The notes under the pieces are model-generated. The model saw only the letters and a program-made list of their open reading frames with translations. It was not told where the DNA came from and ran no database searches. Made by a program: the position numbers and the translations under genes. This document shows positions 53,997 through 63,280 of a stretch of 64,000 nt of DNA, piece after piece. The first letter of the stretch is position 1. Each line of letters begins with the position of its first letter. The DNA comes from Burkholderiaceae bacterium (GTDB lineage: Bacteria > Pseudomonadota > Gammaproteobacteria > Burkholderiales > Burkholderiaceae_E): NCBI GenBank assembly GCA_023954015.1, contig JAMLIS010000013.1:44852-108851 (forward strand), in the 5' to 3' direction.

Positions 53997-54196
53997 CGGC
54001 GCAACGCTACTCCAACGTTGCCGCGCGGCTATGCAAAGAACTCACGCAACGACAACCGTCCGGCGGGCCATGCGGTCCTTTCGGCTGCGGGTCGTTGGTC
54101 AATGGAGACAACGTCTGTCGCGACAAGCACAAAACGCTTTCGCGACTCTCGAATTGTCGACTAAAGTCAAGGCACTTCTTCTCCCTCGGAGCGTCC

Positions 54197-55306
54197 ATGC
54201 TCGAGCCCGTACTGGCGAGCACGGCGACGACATCGATCGCCCTTCTGTTTCTCGAAAGGAATGCGTCGCGCCTCGGACTGATGGAAAAGCCGGGCGGGCA
54301 CCGAACTCACCTCGATCCCACTCCAGTCGTCGGCGGCATCGGAATGGCGCTCGGCATGTTGCTGTCGTGGGGCGCCTGGCGGGAGCTGAATCCCGGCCCA
54401 TGGATCATCGTCGGCGCGTTCGCGCTGCTGTCGCTCGGCCTCGTCGACGATCGCTTCGGCATCGGTCCTCGTGCCAAGTTCGTGCTGCAATCGGCTATCG
54501 CAGGTATCGCCCTTGCGCTCGACAACAATCTGTTGCTCACGCTCGGCGAACTGCTGCCGGGTCACCACTTCAGCTTCGGCTTCGCCGCAGCCCTGGGGTT
54601 CACGGTGTTCGCGGCGGCCGGCGTCATCAACGGCATGAACATGCTCGACGGCCTCGACGGGCTGGCCGGTTCGATCGCGCTGGTCGCCGTCGCCTGGTTC
54701 TCGTTCGCGGCGTGGTGGATCGGCGACCTGCCGATGATGCTCGGGCAGTTGTCGATCGCCGGCGCCATTGCCGGCTTCCTGCTCTTCAACGCCCGCATCC
54801 CCGGACGCGCGCGCGCGAGGTTGTTCATGGGCGACGCGGGCAGCATGGTGCTCGGCTTCCTGCTCGCCTGGATCGCGATCGACCTGTCGCAGCGCCCCGG
54901 CGGCCTGCCGCCGGTGGTGGCGCTGTGGATCTGCGCGATGCCGGTCATCGACACGATCGCCGTGATGGCCAAGCGCAAGCGCAAGAAATGCCCGCTGATG
55001 TCCGCGGGACGCGACCATCTGCACCATCTGCTGGTGAACACCGGGATGTCGGTGCGCTCCACTGCCGCCTTCGAGGCGCTGATCGGCGCCATCGCCGGAG
55101 GGCTCGGCGTCACGATGTGGCTGATCGATTTCGCGCACTGGCAGATGTTCGCCGCCTTCCTGGCCGCCGCGTGCGCGTACCTGTACCTGTTTCTGGCCGG
55201 CTGGAACGCGCACCGCGCGAGCGAGGCTGTCGAGATGCGCATCGAGCCTGCGGTCGAGGCTGCCGGGACGCGCATCGAGCCTGCTGCGCGCCGGTTGCCG
55301 TTATGA
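54197..55306 (+). CDS. WecA-like undecaprenyl-phosphate sugar-1-phosphate transferase
   Basis: A 369-residue polytopic membrane enzyme that starts lipid-linked glycan assembly by moving a sugar phosphate (often GlcNAc-1-P) to undecaprenyl phosphate. Family motifs: PTPVVGGIGM, the metal-binding NGMNMLDGLDGLAG, RLFMGDAGSM and the cytoplasmic RDHLHHLL. The ATG at 54197 has GGAG 5 nt upstream. It starts the plus-strand export cluster (wzb, wza, wzc); WecB encoded at 60770 would supply UDP-ManNAc. Confidence 0.9.
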   Translation: MLEPVLASTATTSIALLFLERNASRLGLMEKPGGHRTHLDPTPVVGGIGMALGMLLSWGAWRELNPGPWIIVGAFALLSLGLVDDRFGIGPRAKFVLQSAIAGIALALDNNLLLTLGELLPGHHFSFGFAAALGFTVFAAAGVINGMNMLDGLDGLAGSIALVAVAWFSFAAWWIGDLPMMLGQLSIAGAIAGFLLFNARIPGRARARLFMGDAGSMVLGFLLAWIAIDLSQRPGGLPPVVALWICAMPVIDTIAVMAKRKRKKCPLMSAGRDHLHHLLVNTGMSVRSTAAFEALIGAIAGGLGVTMWLIDFAHWQMFAAFLAAACAYLYLFLAGWNAHRASEAVEMRIEPAVEAAGTRIEPAARRLPL

Positions 55307-55312
55307 TCTCGC

Positions 55313-55774
55313 GTGCCGCTGAAGTTGCTTCTTGTCTGCACCGCGAATATCTGCCGCAGTCCAATGGCTGAAATCGCCATGCGGCACGCGCTGCACGCGC
55401 GCGGTCTTCGCGCACAGGTTTCGTCGGCGGGCGTCAACGCCTTGCCCGACCAGTCCGCACACCCGACTTGCATCGAGGTCGTCGCGCGAGCCGGTCTCGG
55501 CGTCCTGTCGTCGCACCGCAGTCGCCTGCTGTCGTCGCTCATGCTCGGCGAAGCCGACTTCGTGCTTTGCATGGGCCACGATCATCGCCAGTCGATCCTC
55601 GCGCGCTCGCCGCAGTACGCCGGACGCGTGCGGCTGCTGGGGCACTGGCAGGGGATCGAGATTGCCGACCCGGTGAGCGGGCCGGTCGAAGGATTCGAGG
55701 AATGCCTGGAGTCGATGAACGACTGCATCGGCCAATGGATCGACCGTCTGTCGAGACAGGGGTTGCTGCAATGA
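55313..55774 (+). CDS. wzb: Low-molecular-weight tyrosine phosphatase Wzb
   Basis: A 153-residue LMW-PTP with the P-loop C9-x5-R15 (VCTANICRS) and the general-acid Asp in IADPVSGP. It would dephosphorylate the tyrosine-rich tail of Wzc, controlling polysaccharide length and export. GTG start; the stop overlaps the wza ATG by 4 nt. Confidence 0.93.
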   Translation: MPLKLLLVCTANICRSPMAEIAMRHALHARGLRAQVSSAGVNALPDQSAHPTCIEVVARAGLGVLSSHRSRLLSSLMLGEADFVLCMGHDHRQSILARSPQYAGRVRLLGHWQGIEIADPVSGPVEGFEECLESMNDCIGQWIDRLSRQGLLQ

Positions 55775-56976
55775 AACAGATCGCCTTCGCAACGCCCTGC
55801 CCCCGCCTTGCGGCGGCGCCGATAGCGGCGCCGATAGCGACGTCGGCAGCGCCGCCAACCCGCGCAGGTTCGCTGGCGTCGCTGGCCTCGCTGGCCGCAC
55901 TCGCCCTGCTGCTCGGCGGCTGCGCCTACGCGCCGGGCCAGTTCCTCGGTCGAACGAGTGCGCCCGAAGCGACGCCCGCAGCCGAAGTCACGCCGGTGGC
56001 GATCGACTGGGCGCTGATCCGCCGGTTCGACGCGGTCGCGCGCCCCGCGCCCCCCGTCGTGCCACAGAAGCAGCCCACGCCGTACCGCATCGGCCCGGGC
56101 GACGCGCTGCGCGTCACGGTCTGGAACCACCCCGACCTGAACTACGCCCCGAACCTGTCGGTGACCACGCAGACGCTGGCCAACGGCGCCACCGGCCAGG
56201 CGAGCAACGTGATTCCGCTGCGCGTGGTCGCGCACGACGGCACGATCTACCTGCCGATGGCCGGACGCATCGAGGCGGGGGGGCGCACCGTGCCCGAGCT
56301 GCGCAGCCAGGTCGCACGCCAGTTGTCGCGCTACGTGAAGGACCCGCAGGTGGAGGTGGAGCTCGCCGCGTATCGCAGCCAGCGGGTGTTCGTCGTCGGC
56401 GAAGTGCAGACGCCGGGCAACCTGCCGATCACCGACGTGCCGCTGCATATCGCCGACGCGATCGGCCAGGCGGGCGGCATCAAGCCGCAAGCCGACCTGT
56501 CGGCCGTCACCGTCACGCGCGGCAGCGAACGCTACACGCTCGACCTCGATCGCCTGTACTACGAAGGCGAGATGACGCAGAACCTGCTGCTGCAGCACGG
56601 CGACGTGATCAACGTGCCCGAGCGGCGCGAGCAGAAGATCTTCGTGCTCGGCGAAGTGCAGCAGCCGAAGGCCTATCCGCTGCCGCGCGGGCGCCTGACG
56701 CTTGCCGACGCGGTGTCCGACGCCGGCGGCCCGAACCCGCTCACGTCGAACGCCGGCCAGGTGTTCGTGCTGCGCCTCGGGCCGAAGGAAGAGCCGCTCG
56801 TCTACCACCTCGACGCACGTTCGCCCGAGGCGCTGCTGCTCGCCGACCGCTTCGTGCTGCGCGCGCGCGACGTCGTCTACGTCGATCCGACGCAGCTCAC
56901 GCGCGCCGGCCGCGTCGTTGCGCAACTGCTGCCGTGGGTGCAGGGTGCGAGCGGCACGAGGAGCGCCACGCGATGA
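55771..56976 (+). CDS. wza: Outer-membrane polysaccharide export lipoprotein Wza
   Basis: A 401-residue export channel. The lipobox LLLGGC ends at C51 after an unusually long Ala/Pro-rich leader, followed by the polysaccharide export domain (YRIGPGDALRVTVWNHPDL) and two SLBB-type domains (VFVVGEVQTPGNLP and IFVLGEVQQPKAYPL). Oligomers form the outer-membrane exit pore docked to Wzc. The stop overlaps the wzc start by 4 nt. Confidence 0.94.
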   Translation: MKQIAFATPCPRLAAAPIAAPIATSAAPPTRAGSLASLASLAALALLLGGCAYAPGQFLGRTSAPEATPAAEVTPVAIDWALIRRFDAVARPAPPVVPQKQPTPYRIGPGDALRVTVWNHPDLNYAPNLSVTTQTLANGATGQASNVIPLRVVAHDGTIYLPMAGRIEAGGRTVPELRSQVARQLSRYVKDPQVEVELAAYRSQRVFVVGEVQTPGNLPITDVPLHIADAIGQAGGIKPQADLSAVTVTRGSERYTLDLDRLYYEGEMTQNLLLQHGDVINVPERREQKIFVLGEVQQPKAYPLPRGRLTLADAVSDAGGPNPLTSNAGQVFVLRLGPKEEPLVYHLDARSPEALLLADRFVLRARDVVYVDPTQLTRAGRVVAQLLPWVQGASGTRSATR

Positions 56977-59432
56977 ACGCGCCCGACGACGACCTCACGC
57001 GTCCGCTCGACGCCGGCGCGACGCCGACGCAAGCCGCGACGACGCAAGCCGCGACGACGCAATCCGACCCCGACGCCCGCCCGCGCGCGCCCGCGGCGCG
57101 CCCCGCCTCGCGCACCCGGCGCGACGCGCGGGACACCGAAGCCTTCCTCGACAGCGGCGGCTCGTCGTCGCTGCGCGGCTCGCGTCCGTCGTCGCGCGCC
57201 GTGCTCGACGACGACGACACGATCTCGCTCGTCGACCTCGCCGAGAACCTCTCCGATCATCGCTGGACCTTCGCGCTGGTCGCGCTGCTGTGCACGCTGG
57301 CCGCGCTCGCCTACGCGCTGTTCGCCACGCCGATCTACACGGTGGACGCGCTGGTGCAGGTCGAGGACAAGAAGGGCTCGGGACTCGGCGCGCTCACGTC
57401 GGTGGCGCAGGCGCTCGACGTGTCCGGCTCGCCGGTGGAAGGCGAAATCGAGATCCTTCGCTCGCGCACGAACGTCTCGGCAGCGGTCGAGGCGCTGCGC
57501 CTGTACAGCGACGTGGAGGTGGCGAATCGCTTGCCGCTCGTCGGCGAATGGCTCGCGCGCCGGCTCGACCGCGACGCCGAGGGCCTGGCGATCGCGCCCG
57601 CGTTGCCGCTCGTCGACCCGAGTGCCTGGGCCTGGGGCGGCGAGCGCCTGATGCTCGCCGAATTCGAAGTGCCTCCCGAACGACTCGGCCTTCCGATGCG
57701 GCTCGAGATCGGCGAGAACAACCGCTGGACGCTGCGCGACGAAGACGACGCGCCCGTGCTCGAAGGCAACGACGGCACGCGCGCCGCGAACGACAACGGC
57801 TACGCGCTGCGCATCGCCGAACTCGTCGCGCGTCCCGGCACGCAGTTCGAACTGCGCCGCCAGTCGATCGTCGCGCGGGTCGACCAGATCCGCAAGGACA
57901 TGCGCGTCGCCGAGACGAAGCGCCAGTCGGGGATCATGCGCATCGAGTACGAAGGCGTGAGCGCGCTCGCCGCGGCGCGCCTCGTGAACGCGATCGCCGA
58001 CGCCTACGTGCGCCAGAACGTGCAGCGCCGCGCGGCCGAAGCCGAGAAGAGCCTGCAGTTCCTCGAGGAGCAGCTGCCGAAGCTGCGCAGCCAGCTCGAC
58101 CGCGCCGAGAGCGAACTCAATGCCTTCCGCAACCAGCACGGAACGATCGACATCCCCGGCGAGATCAGCGCCCTGCTGACGCAGACCGTGGACCTCGAGA
58201 AGAGCCGGCTCGACCTCGAACTCAAGCGCAAGGAAGCCGAGGCACGCTACGAACGAGCGCACCCGGTGGCGCGCGCACTGCGCGAACAGATCGCCAGCAT
58301 CGGCGCGCAGCAGAAACGCATGAGCGAACGCATCCAGTCGCTGCCGCGCGTCCAGCAGGACTACCTGCGCCTGGCGCGCGACGTCGAGGTGAACAACCAG
58401 CTCTACGTGAGCCTGCTGAACAACGCGCAGCAGCTGCGCGTGGCGCGCGCAGGCACCATCGGCAACGTGACGATCGTCGATCGCGCGATCGCCACCGAGA
58501 AACCGAGCAAGCCGCGCCGCGCACTCGTCGTCGCCGTCGGGCTGCTCGGCGGCCTCGCCGCCGGGTTCCTGCTCACGCAACTGCTCGCCGCATTGCGCGG
58601 ACGCATCCGCGACCCGCGCGAGCTCGAAGCCGATATCGGCATCCACGTGTCCGCCACGGTGCCGGTGGCCGGCGAACAGATGGCGGTCGACCAGCGCAAG
58701 CATCGCCGCGCAAGCGTGCCGTACCTGCTTGCGCGCGCACAGCCCATGTCGGGCGCCGTCGAAGCGCTGCGCACGCTGCGGCTGAACCTGCAGCTGTCGC
58801 TCGCCGAGACGCGCGGCGGGCGCACGATCCTCTTCACGTCGGCGGTGCCCGGTCAGGGCAAGAGCTTCGTCTCGGCAAACCTCGCCTACCTGATCGCCAA
58901 CGCCGGACCGCGCGTACTGCTGATCGACTTCGACCTGCGGCGCTCGTCGATCGGCAACTACTTTGCCGTCGACGGCAATCGCGGCGTATCGGACGTGCTG
59001 CGCGAAGGCGCCGATCCGGCGCAGTTCGTGAAGACCGACCCCACGGTGAACCTCAGCGTACTGCCGGCAGGCGCCGCAGCGGCGAACCCCGGCGAACTGC
59101 TGACCACCGAGCGGCTCGGGCGCGTGTTCAGCTGGGCCGCGTCGAACTACGACGTGGTGATCGTCGACGCACCGCCGATCCTGCCGGTGTCGGACGCCGT
59201 GGTGCTCGGCGGATTCGCCGACGTGACGGCCTTCGTCGTGCGACACAAGCGCGTGGCCCGCGCCGACGTCGCCGACGCCGTGCAGCAGTACCAGCTCACC
59301 GGCGCACAGATCGACGGCTTCGTCTTCAACTGCTTCGTGCCGTCGCGAGTGCGGTACGGATACGGCGCGCGCTACGGGTATTACCGCGGGAAGTACGGGT
59401 ACGGCACGTACGGGGCGCCGCGGCGGGGGTGA
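56973..59432 (+). CDS. wzc: Polysaccharide co-polymerase/tyrosine autokinase Wzc
   Basis: An 819-residue inner-membrane protein. A disordered 80-residue N terminus (with an AATTQ repeat) precedes the Wzz domain between two TM segments (near 105 and 515-530) and a periplasmic coiled coil. The cytoplasmic BY-kinase has Walker A SAVPGQGKS (about 624-632), Walker A' LLIDFDLRRSS and Walker B VVIVDAPP. The C-terminal tail (about 790-815) has ten or so tyrosines, the autophosphorylation cluster that Wzb acts on. Confidence 0.94.
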   Translation: MNAPDDDLTRPLDAGATPTQAATTQAATTQSDPDARPRAPAARPASRTRRDARDTEAFLDSGGSSSLRGSRPSSRAVLDDDDTISLVDLAENLSDHRWTFALVALLCTLAALAYALFATPIYTVDALVQVEDKKGSGLGALTSVAQALDVSGSPVEGEIEILRSRTNVSAAVEALRLYSDVEVANRLPLVGEWLARRLDRDAEGLAIAPALPLVDPSAWAWGGERLMLAEFEVPPERLGLPMRLEIGENNRWTLRDEDDAPVLEGNDGTRAANDNGYALRIAELVARPGTQFELRRQSIVARVDQIRKDMRVAETKRQSGIMRIEYEGVSALAAARLVNAIADAYVRQNVQRRAAEAEKSLQFLEEQLPKLRSQLDRAESELNAFRNQHGTIDIPGEISALLTQTVDLEKSRLDLELKRKEAEARYERAHPVARALREQIASIGAQQKRMSERIQSLPRVQQDYLRLARDVEVNNQLYVSLLNNAQQLRVARAGTIGNVTIVDRAIATEKPSKPRRALVVAVGLLGGLAAGFLLTQLLAALRGRIRDPRELEADIGIHVSATVPVAGEQMAVDQRKHRRASVPYLLARAQPMSGAVEALRTLRLNLQLSLAETRGGRTILFTSAVPGQGKSFVSANLAYLIANAGPRVLLIDFDLRRSSIGNYFAVDGNRGVSDVLREGADPAQFVKTDPTVNLSVLPAGAAAANPGELLTTERLGRVFSWAASNYDVVIVDAPPILPVSDAVVLGGFADVTAFVVRHKRVARADVADAVQQYQLTGAQIDGFVFNCFVPSRVRYGYGARYGYYRGKYGYGTYGAPRRG

Positions 59433-59477
59433 ATGCGGGCTGCGGGAGCGCCGATGCGCGCGTAGCCGGTCCGGTCG

Positions 59478-59496
59478 CGCAACGTGATGTTGCGTT
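59478..59496 (+). terminator. Possible terminator hairpin after wzc
   Basis: CGCAAC-GTGAT-GTTGCG, a perfect 6-bp stem followed by TTTGCT, 45 nt after the wzc stop. The U-run is short, so support is weak. Confidence 0.4.
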
Positions 59497-59775
59497 TGCT
59501 CTCGTCATGCAGCCTTCACGGCGGAGATCGCAACCGTTCGTTGCAGTGCGGTGACCTGCCCGCGCGGCTGACCACGGCTTCAGGCGGTGCACGGGGCAAA
59601 CGGGTCGATCACCGCGACGCAGGGTTGTCCCCGGCGGCGGGCGGGCGTCGCCTGCGACGAACGCACGACCGCCGCGGGGGGCAACCCGTGTTCGACGCTC
59701 ATGCAGCGGCACGCGCCTGCGGCCGGCGCGCCTGCCGATCGGCTGCGGTGTAAATCACTGCGACGCAGGGTGATT

Positions 59776-59895
59776 GTCTCGAAAAGCGGGAGATTTGCCC
59801 CGAGCGCGAACCCGAATCACCGAAGACTCCCGAAAATCGGGACTTTTGGCATCTGCTAGCCGTCACGGGCGACGGGAGTGCCGAAAATCGGGAGT
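59776..59895. repeat. Three 15-nt palindromes at 51-nt intervals
   Basis: TCCCGAAAATCGGGA (middle copy, perfect 6-bp stem, loop AAA) with variants TCTCGAAAAGCGGGA and TGCCGAAAATCGGGA; the core CGAAAA starts at 59780, 59831 and 59882, exactly 51 nt apart. Confidence 0.75.
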
Positions 59896-60003
59896 TCGGC
59901 GCTGCAGCGCCCGGCCCCCCGCGGCTGACCGGCGGCCGGCTGCGGGGTACTCTCCGCCCGGATCGTGTTCAGACAAGCGGAGCCACCTCTCTGCACCACC
60001 CCC

Positions 60004-60588
60004 TCATGCCGGCTTGCGCGCCAGCAGCGTCGCAAACTGCAGCCGAGCTCCGTTGTGCATCGTGCCTACGTCCTCGTTGTACTTCCGCAGTTCCCAGCCG
60101 GCGTAGGCGGCGCTCAACTGCCCCGGGCGCAACGTGAATGGAAAGTTCATCGGGCACGGGTACTCGTCGGTGTCCATCGCGGCGACGACCAGGTTGTGGC
60201 CTCCGGCCCGCGTGCATTGCTGCATGTCGGCGATCACTGCATCGACGCGGGTGGGATCGAGAAACATCAGGGTGACCGTGCAGACGATGAAATCGTAGGT
60301 CGCGCCCAGGGCCGCTTCGTTGATGTCGTAGACGCGCGCCTCGATGTTCTGGATGTGCTCCTGCTCGATGACGGACTGCAGCATGCCGACGGCGTTCGGG
60401 TTGGCATCCACCGCGGTCACGTCGAAGCCGAGCTGACCGAGATACAGCGCGTTTCGGCCGCCGCCGCAGCCCATGTCCATCGCCTTGCCCGGCTCGATCA
60501 TGCGGCACGCCTGCACGACTTCGCTGTGCGGCGGGTTCAGGCCGTATCGGGCGTTCAGGTCCGGGGTTTCCGGGGTTCTCGCGGTCAC
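60004..60588 (-). CDS. tehB: Tellurite-resistance-type SAM methyltransferase TehB
   Basis: A 194-residue class I methyltransferase closely matching TehB: HSEVVQACRMIEPGKAMDMGCGGGRN, VMLFLDPT-like TVTLMFLDPTRV, AAMDTDEYPCPMNFPF and YNEDVGTMH. TehB can methylate tellurite or selenite and probably has another everyday substrate. GTG start at 60588 with AGGAGG 5 nt upstream. It sits inside the polysaccharide cluster without an obvious link. Confidence 0.9.
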   Translation of the reverse strand: MTARTPETPDLNARYGLNPPHSEVVQACRMIEPGKAMDMGCGGGRNALYLGQLGFDVTAVDANPNAVGMLQSVIEQEHIQNIEARVYDINEAALGATYDFIVCTVTLMFLDPTRVDAVIADMQQCTRAGGHNLVVAAMDTDEYPCPMNFPFTLRPGQLSAAYAGWELRKYNEDVGTMHNGARLQFATLLARKPA

Positions 60589-60711
60589 GTCGACCTCCTG
60601 CGTAAGGGTGGGGGAAGTCGCGAGGGCGCGTGCGCGCTCGGTGCGACTGGCTGGGCTCGATCGTACTCAGGTCGGCGATCCGCAGCACCGCATCGCGCGG
60701 ACGGGGTGCGT

Positions 60712-60743
60712 AGCGGTCGAGGTCGACTCCGTCGACGACCGCT
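60712..60743 (-). terminator. Hairpin after wecB
   Basis: AGCGGTCG...CGACCGCT with an inner TCGAC/GTCGA pair, 27 nt beyond the wecB stop. There is no U-run, so termination by it is uncertain. Confidence 0.35.
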
Positions 60744-60769
60744 GCTGCCGGACTGGCGCTTTGCCTCCC

Positions 60770-61876
60770 CTAGGACCAAGCCTCCGCAAGCAAGCGCTCC
60801 AGCGCCGCGACGATCCGTTCCCCGGTTCGCCCGTCCCACAGCGGCGGGATCCCGCCGCGCTTCCACTGGCCGGCGAACAGCCGGTCGAGCGCGGGCGCGA
60901 GCCTCGACGGATCGGTGCCGATCAGCTCGTTGGTTCCCGTGGTGACAGTCTCGGGACGCTCGGTGGTGTCGCGCAGCGTCAGGCACGGCACCTGCATCAC
61001 CGTGGTCTCCTCGGTGATGCCGCCCGAATCGGTGATGACCGCACGCGCGTGCTTCACCAGCCAGTTGAACTCGAGGTAGGGCTGCGGGTCGACCGAGCGC
61101 AGGCCGGGGCCGCCCACTCCGCCGAGTTCGCGCAGCGTCTTCGCCGTGCGCGGGTGCACCGGGAACACCACCGGCATGCCGCGCGTGCCCTCGCCGATCG
61201 CGGCGAGCATGCGCGCGAACGCGGCCTGCGAGTCGACGTTGGCCGGCCGGTGCAGCGTCAGCACGAAATATTCGCCCGCCTGCAGCCCGAGTTCGGCCCA
61301 GAATGCGGGCGGACGCAAGCGCCCGAGGTTCGCCAGCAGCGTGTCGATCATCGTGTTGCCGACGAAGAAGATGCGCTCGTCGGGCACGCCCGTGCGGCGC
61401 AGGTTCTCGTTGGCGGCTTCGCTGGTAGTGAAGAACCAGTTGGTGATCGAGTCGGTCACCATCCGGTTGATCTCCTCGGGCATCGTCCAGTCGCCCGAGC
61501 GGATGCCGCCCTCGACGTGCGCCACCGGCACGCACAGCTTCTGCGCGGCGATCGCGCAGGCCATGGTCGAGGTCACGTCGCCGACGACCAGGCACAGGGC
61601 GCTCCTGCGATCGAGCAGCAGCTTCTCGTAGCGCACCATGATCGCCGCGGTCTGCTCGGCCTGCGTGCCCGAGCCGACCTCGAGGTTCACATCGGGCTCG
61701 GGGATGCCCAGCTGCGCGAAAAAATCGCCCGACATGCGGGCGTCGTAGTGCTGGCCGGTGTGCACCAGCCGATAGCGAAGCGGGCCGCCCTGCGCCTCGC
61801 GCGCCTGCAAGGCGCGGATGATCGGCGCGATTTTCATGAAGTTCGGGCGCGCGCCGGCGATGATGTCGAGGATCAT
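60770..61876 (-). CDS. wecB: UDP-N-acetylglucosamine 2-epimerase (non-hydrolysing)
   Basis: A 368-residue GT-B-fold epimerase interconverting UDP-GlcNAc and UDP-ManNAc. Signatures: AGARPNFMKIAP, HTGQHYD, HVEGGIRSGDWTMPEEINR, FPVHPRTAKTL, SGGITEE and RDTTERPE. The ATG at 61876 matches the normal family start although the SD is poor. It supplies UDP-ManNAc to the adjacent glycan pathway. Confidence 0.95.
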   Translation of the reverse strand: MILDIIAGARPNFMKIAPIIRALQAREAQGGPLRYRLVHTGQHYDARMSGDFFAQLGIPEPDVNLEVGSGTQAEQTAAIMVRYEKLLLDRRSALCLVVGDVTSTMACAIAAQKLCVPVAHVEGGIRSGDWTMPEEINRMVTDSITNWFFTTSEAANENLRRTGVPDERIFFVGNTMIDTLLANLGRLRPPAFWAELGLQAGEYFVLTLHRPANVDSQAAFARMLAAIGEGTRGMPVVFPVHPRTAKTLRELGGVGGPGLRSVDPQPYLEFNWLVKHARAVITDSGGITEETTVMQVPCLTLRDTTERPETVTTGTNELIGTDPSRLAPALDRLFAGQWKRGGIPPLWDGRTGERIVAALERLLAEAWS

Positions 61877-62149
61877 TGGCGAGCAGTGTGAAACTACAGA
61901 TAAGACGACATTCGACGAAAGGTCAAGAGCTGGTCCGTGCTTCCGAGAGGCTCTCGTCGGGTCGTGAAGACCGCGATCCACCATCCGCTCAGCCGCGCCT
62001 CACGCGAAGCCGCGCGGATCCTGCGTCGCCTCGTGCTGGCGGTGCACGCCTCGTAACGTTCGAGTGCAGGGCAGCACGAAGCGCTGGGGCGTCAGACAAA
62101 TGGACATATGCTGGCTGCATGGCTGCAAGCTGACCAGAAGGAGTTGGCC

Positions 62150-62245
62150 ATGAGCGCTCGCATCAGTGCGCGACTCGACCGAGAGACACGTGCCAAACTC
62201 GAACGCATCCAGGCGCTTTCTCGAGACCTGGCTGAGGGAAGTCGA
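62150..62245 (+). pseudogene. Truncated ribbon-helix-helix antitoxin-like gene
   Basis: A good start (AAGGAG 6 nt before ATG at 62150) leads into SARISARLDRETRAKLERIQAL, the beta strand and first helix typical of CopG/ParD-type antitoxins. After about 30 residues the family pattern stops and the frame continues as antisense of fcl. It looks like an antitoxin cut off at the 3' end of fcl; no toxin gene is present. Confidence 0.5.
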
Positions 62246-62257
62246 GGCGCAACGACC

Positions 62258-63196
62258 TCACCCCCGCACCGACCCCGCCCCGAGCATCCAGCGATAGGTC
62301 GCCCGCACCCCTTCCTCCAGCCCGATGCGCGCCTTCCAGCCCATCGCCTCGAGCCGCCCCACGTCCAGCAGTTTCCTCGGCGTGCCGTCGGGCTTGCCCG
62401 GATCCGTGCGGATCTCGCCGTCGAATCCGACCACGCCGGCTACGAGGCGCGCCAGTTCGACGATCGGAATGTCGACGCCGGTGCCGACGTTCACGATCGC
62501 CTCTGCCGAGTAGCCGCGCATCAGGAACACGGCCGCATCGGCCAGGTCGTCCACGTGCAGGAACTCCCGGCGCGGCGTTCCCGTCCCCCAGATCGTCACG
62601 CTCGCGTCCCCGCGCTCCTTCGCCTCGTGGAAGCGCCGGATCAGCGCCGGCAGCACGTGCGAGTTCTCGGGGTGGAAGTTGTCGCCCGGGCCGTAGAGGT
62701 TCGTCGGCATCAGGCTGATCGCATCGAAGCCGTACTGGCGGCGGTAGGCCTGGCACATCTTGATGCCGGCGATCTTGGCGACGGCGTACCACTCATTCGT
62801 AGGCTCGAGCGGCCCCGTGAGCAGGTACTCCTCCTTCAGCGGCTGCGGGGCAAGCTTCGGGTAGATGCACGAGGAGCCGAGGAAGCACAGCTTGGTCGCG
62901 CCATGCTTCCAGGCCGAGTGGATCACGTTGGTCTGGATCGCGAGGTTGTCGCGGATGAACTCGGCCGGGTAGGTGTCGTTGGCGTGGATGCCGCCGACCC
63001 TGGCGGCGGCCAGGAACACGTACTGCGGCTTTTCCGCGGCGAAGCAAGCCTCCACCGCTGCCTGGTCGGTGAGGTCGAGTTCGCGGCGCGAACGCAGCAA
63101 CAGCCGGGTTGCGCCGTCTGCCTGCAAGCGGCGCACGATGGCGGAACCGACCATGCCACGGTGGCCGGCCACGAAGATTCGGGAATCGGGCGTCAT
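62258..63196 (-). CDS. fcl: GDP-L-fucose synthase
   Basis: A 312-residue short-chain dehydrogenase that epimerises and reduces GDP-4-keto-6-deoxymannose to GDP-L-fucose. NADP motif [23 protein letters not shown], and the catalytic Tyr-Lys pair in [11 protein letters not shown]. It follows gmd on the same strand after 84 nt, forming the GDP-fucose pathway. Confidence 0.95.
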   Translation of the reverse strand: MTPDSRIFVAGHRGMVGSAIVRRLQADGATRLLLRSRRELDLTDQAAVEACFAAEKPQYVFLAAARVGGIHANDTYPAEFIRDNLAIQTNVIHSAWKHGATKLCFLGSSCIYPKLAPQPLKEEYLLTGPLEPTNEWYAVAKIAGIKMCQAYRRQYGFDAISLMPTNLYGPGDNFHPENSHVLPALIRRFHEAKERGDASVTIWGTGTPRREFLHVDDLADAAVFLMRGYSAEAIVNVGTGVDIPIVELARLVAGVVGFDGEIRTDPGKPDGTPRKLLDVGRLEAMGWKARIGLEEGVRATYRWMLGAGSVRG

Positions 63197-63280
63197 CGGA
63201 GAGGGATCAGGCGCAAGCCATCGGCGCGGACCGCGCCGCTACCGAATGATGCGCTTTCAGTGGTGGCTGAGGCGGCGCGC

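Larger units (their letters stand above)
59433..60003. other. Convergent gene-free region between wzc and tehB
   Basis: About 570 nt with a hairpin after wzc, direct repeats (GCGACGCAGGG at 59613 and 59760), a 40-nt stretch shared with 20596-20635, and three palindromes at 51-nt spacing (59780, 59831, 59882). No gene recognised. Confidence 0.65.
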
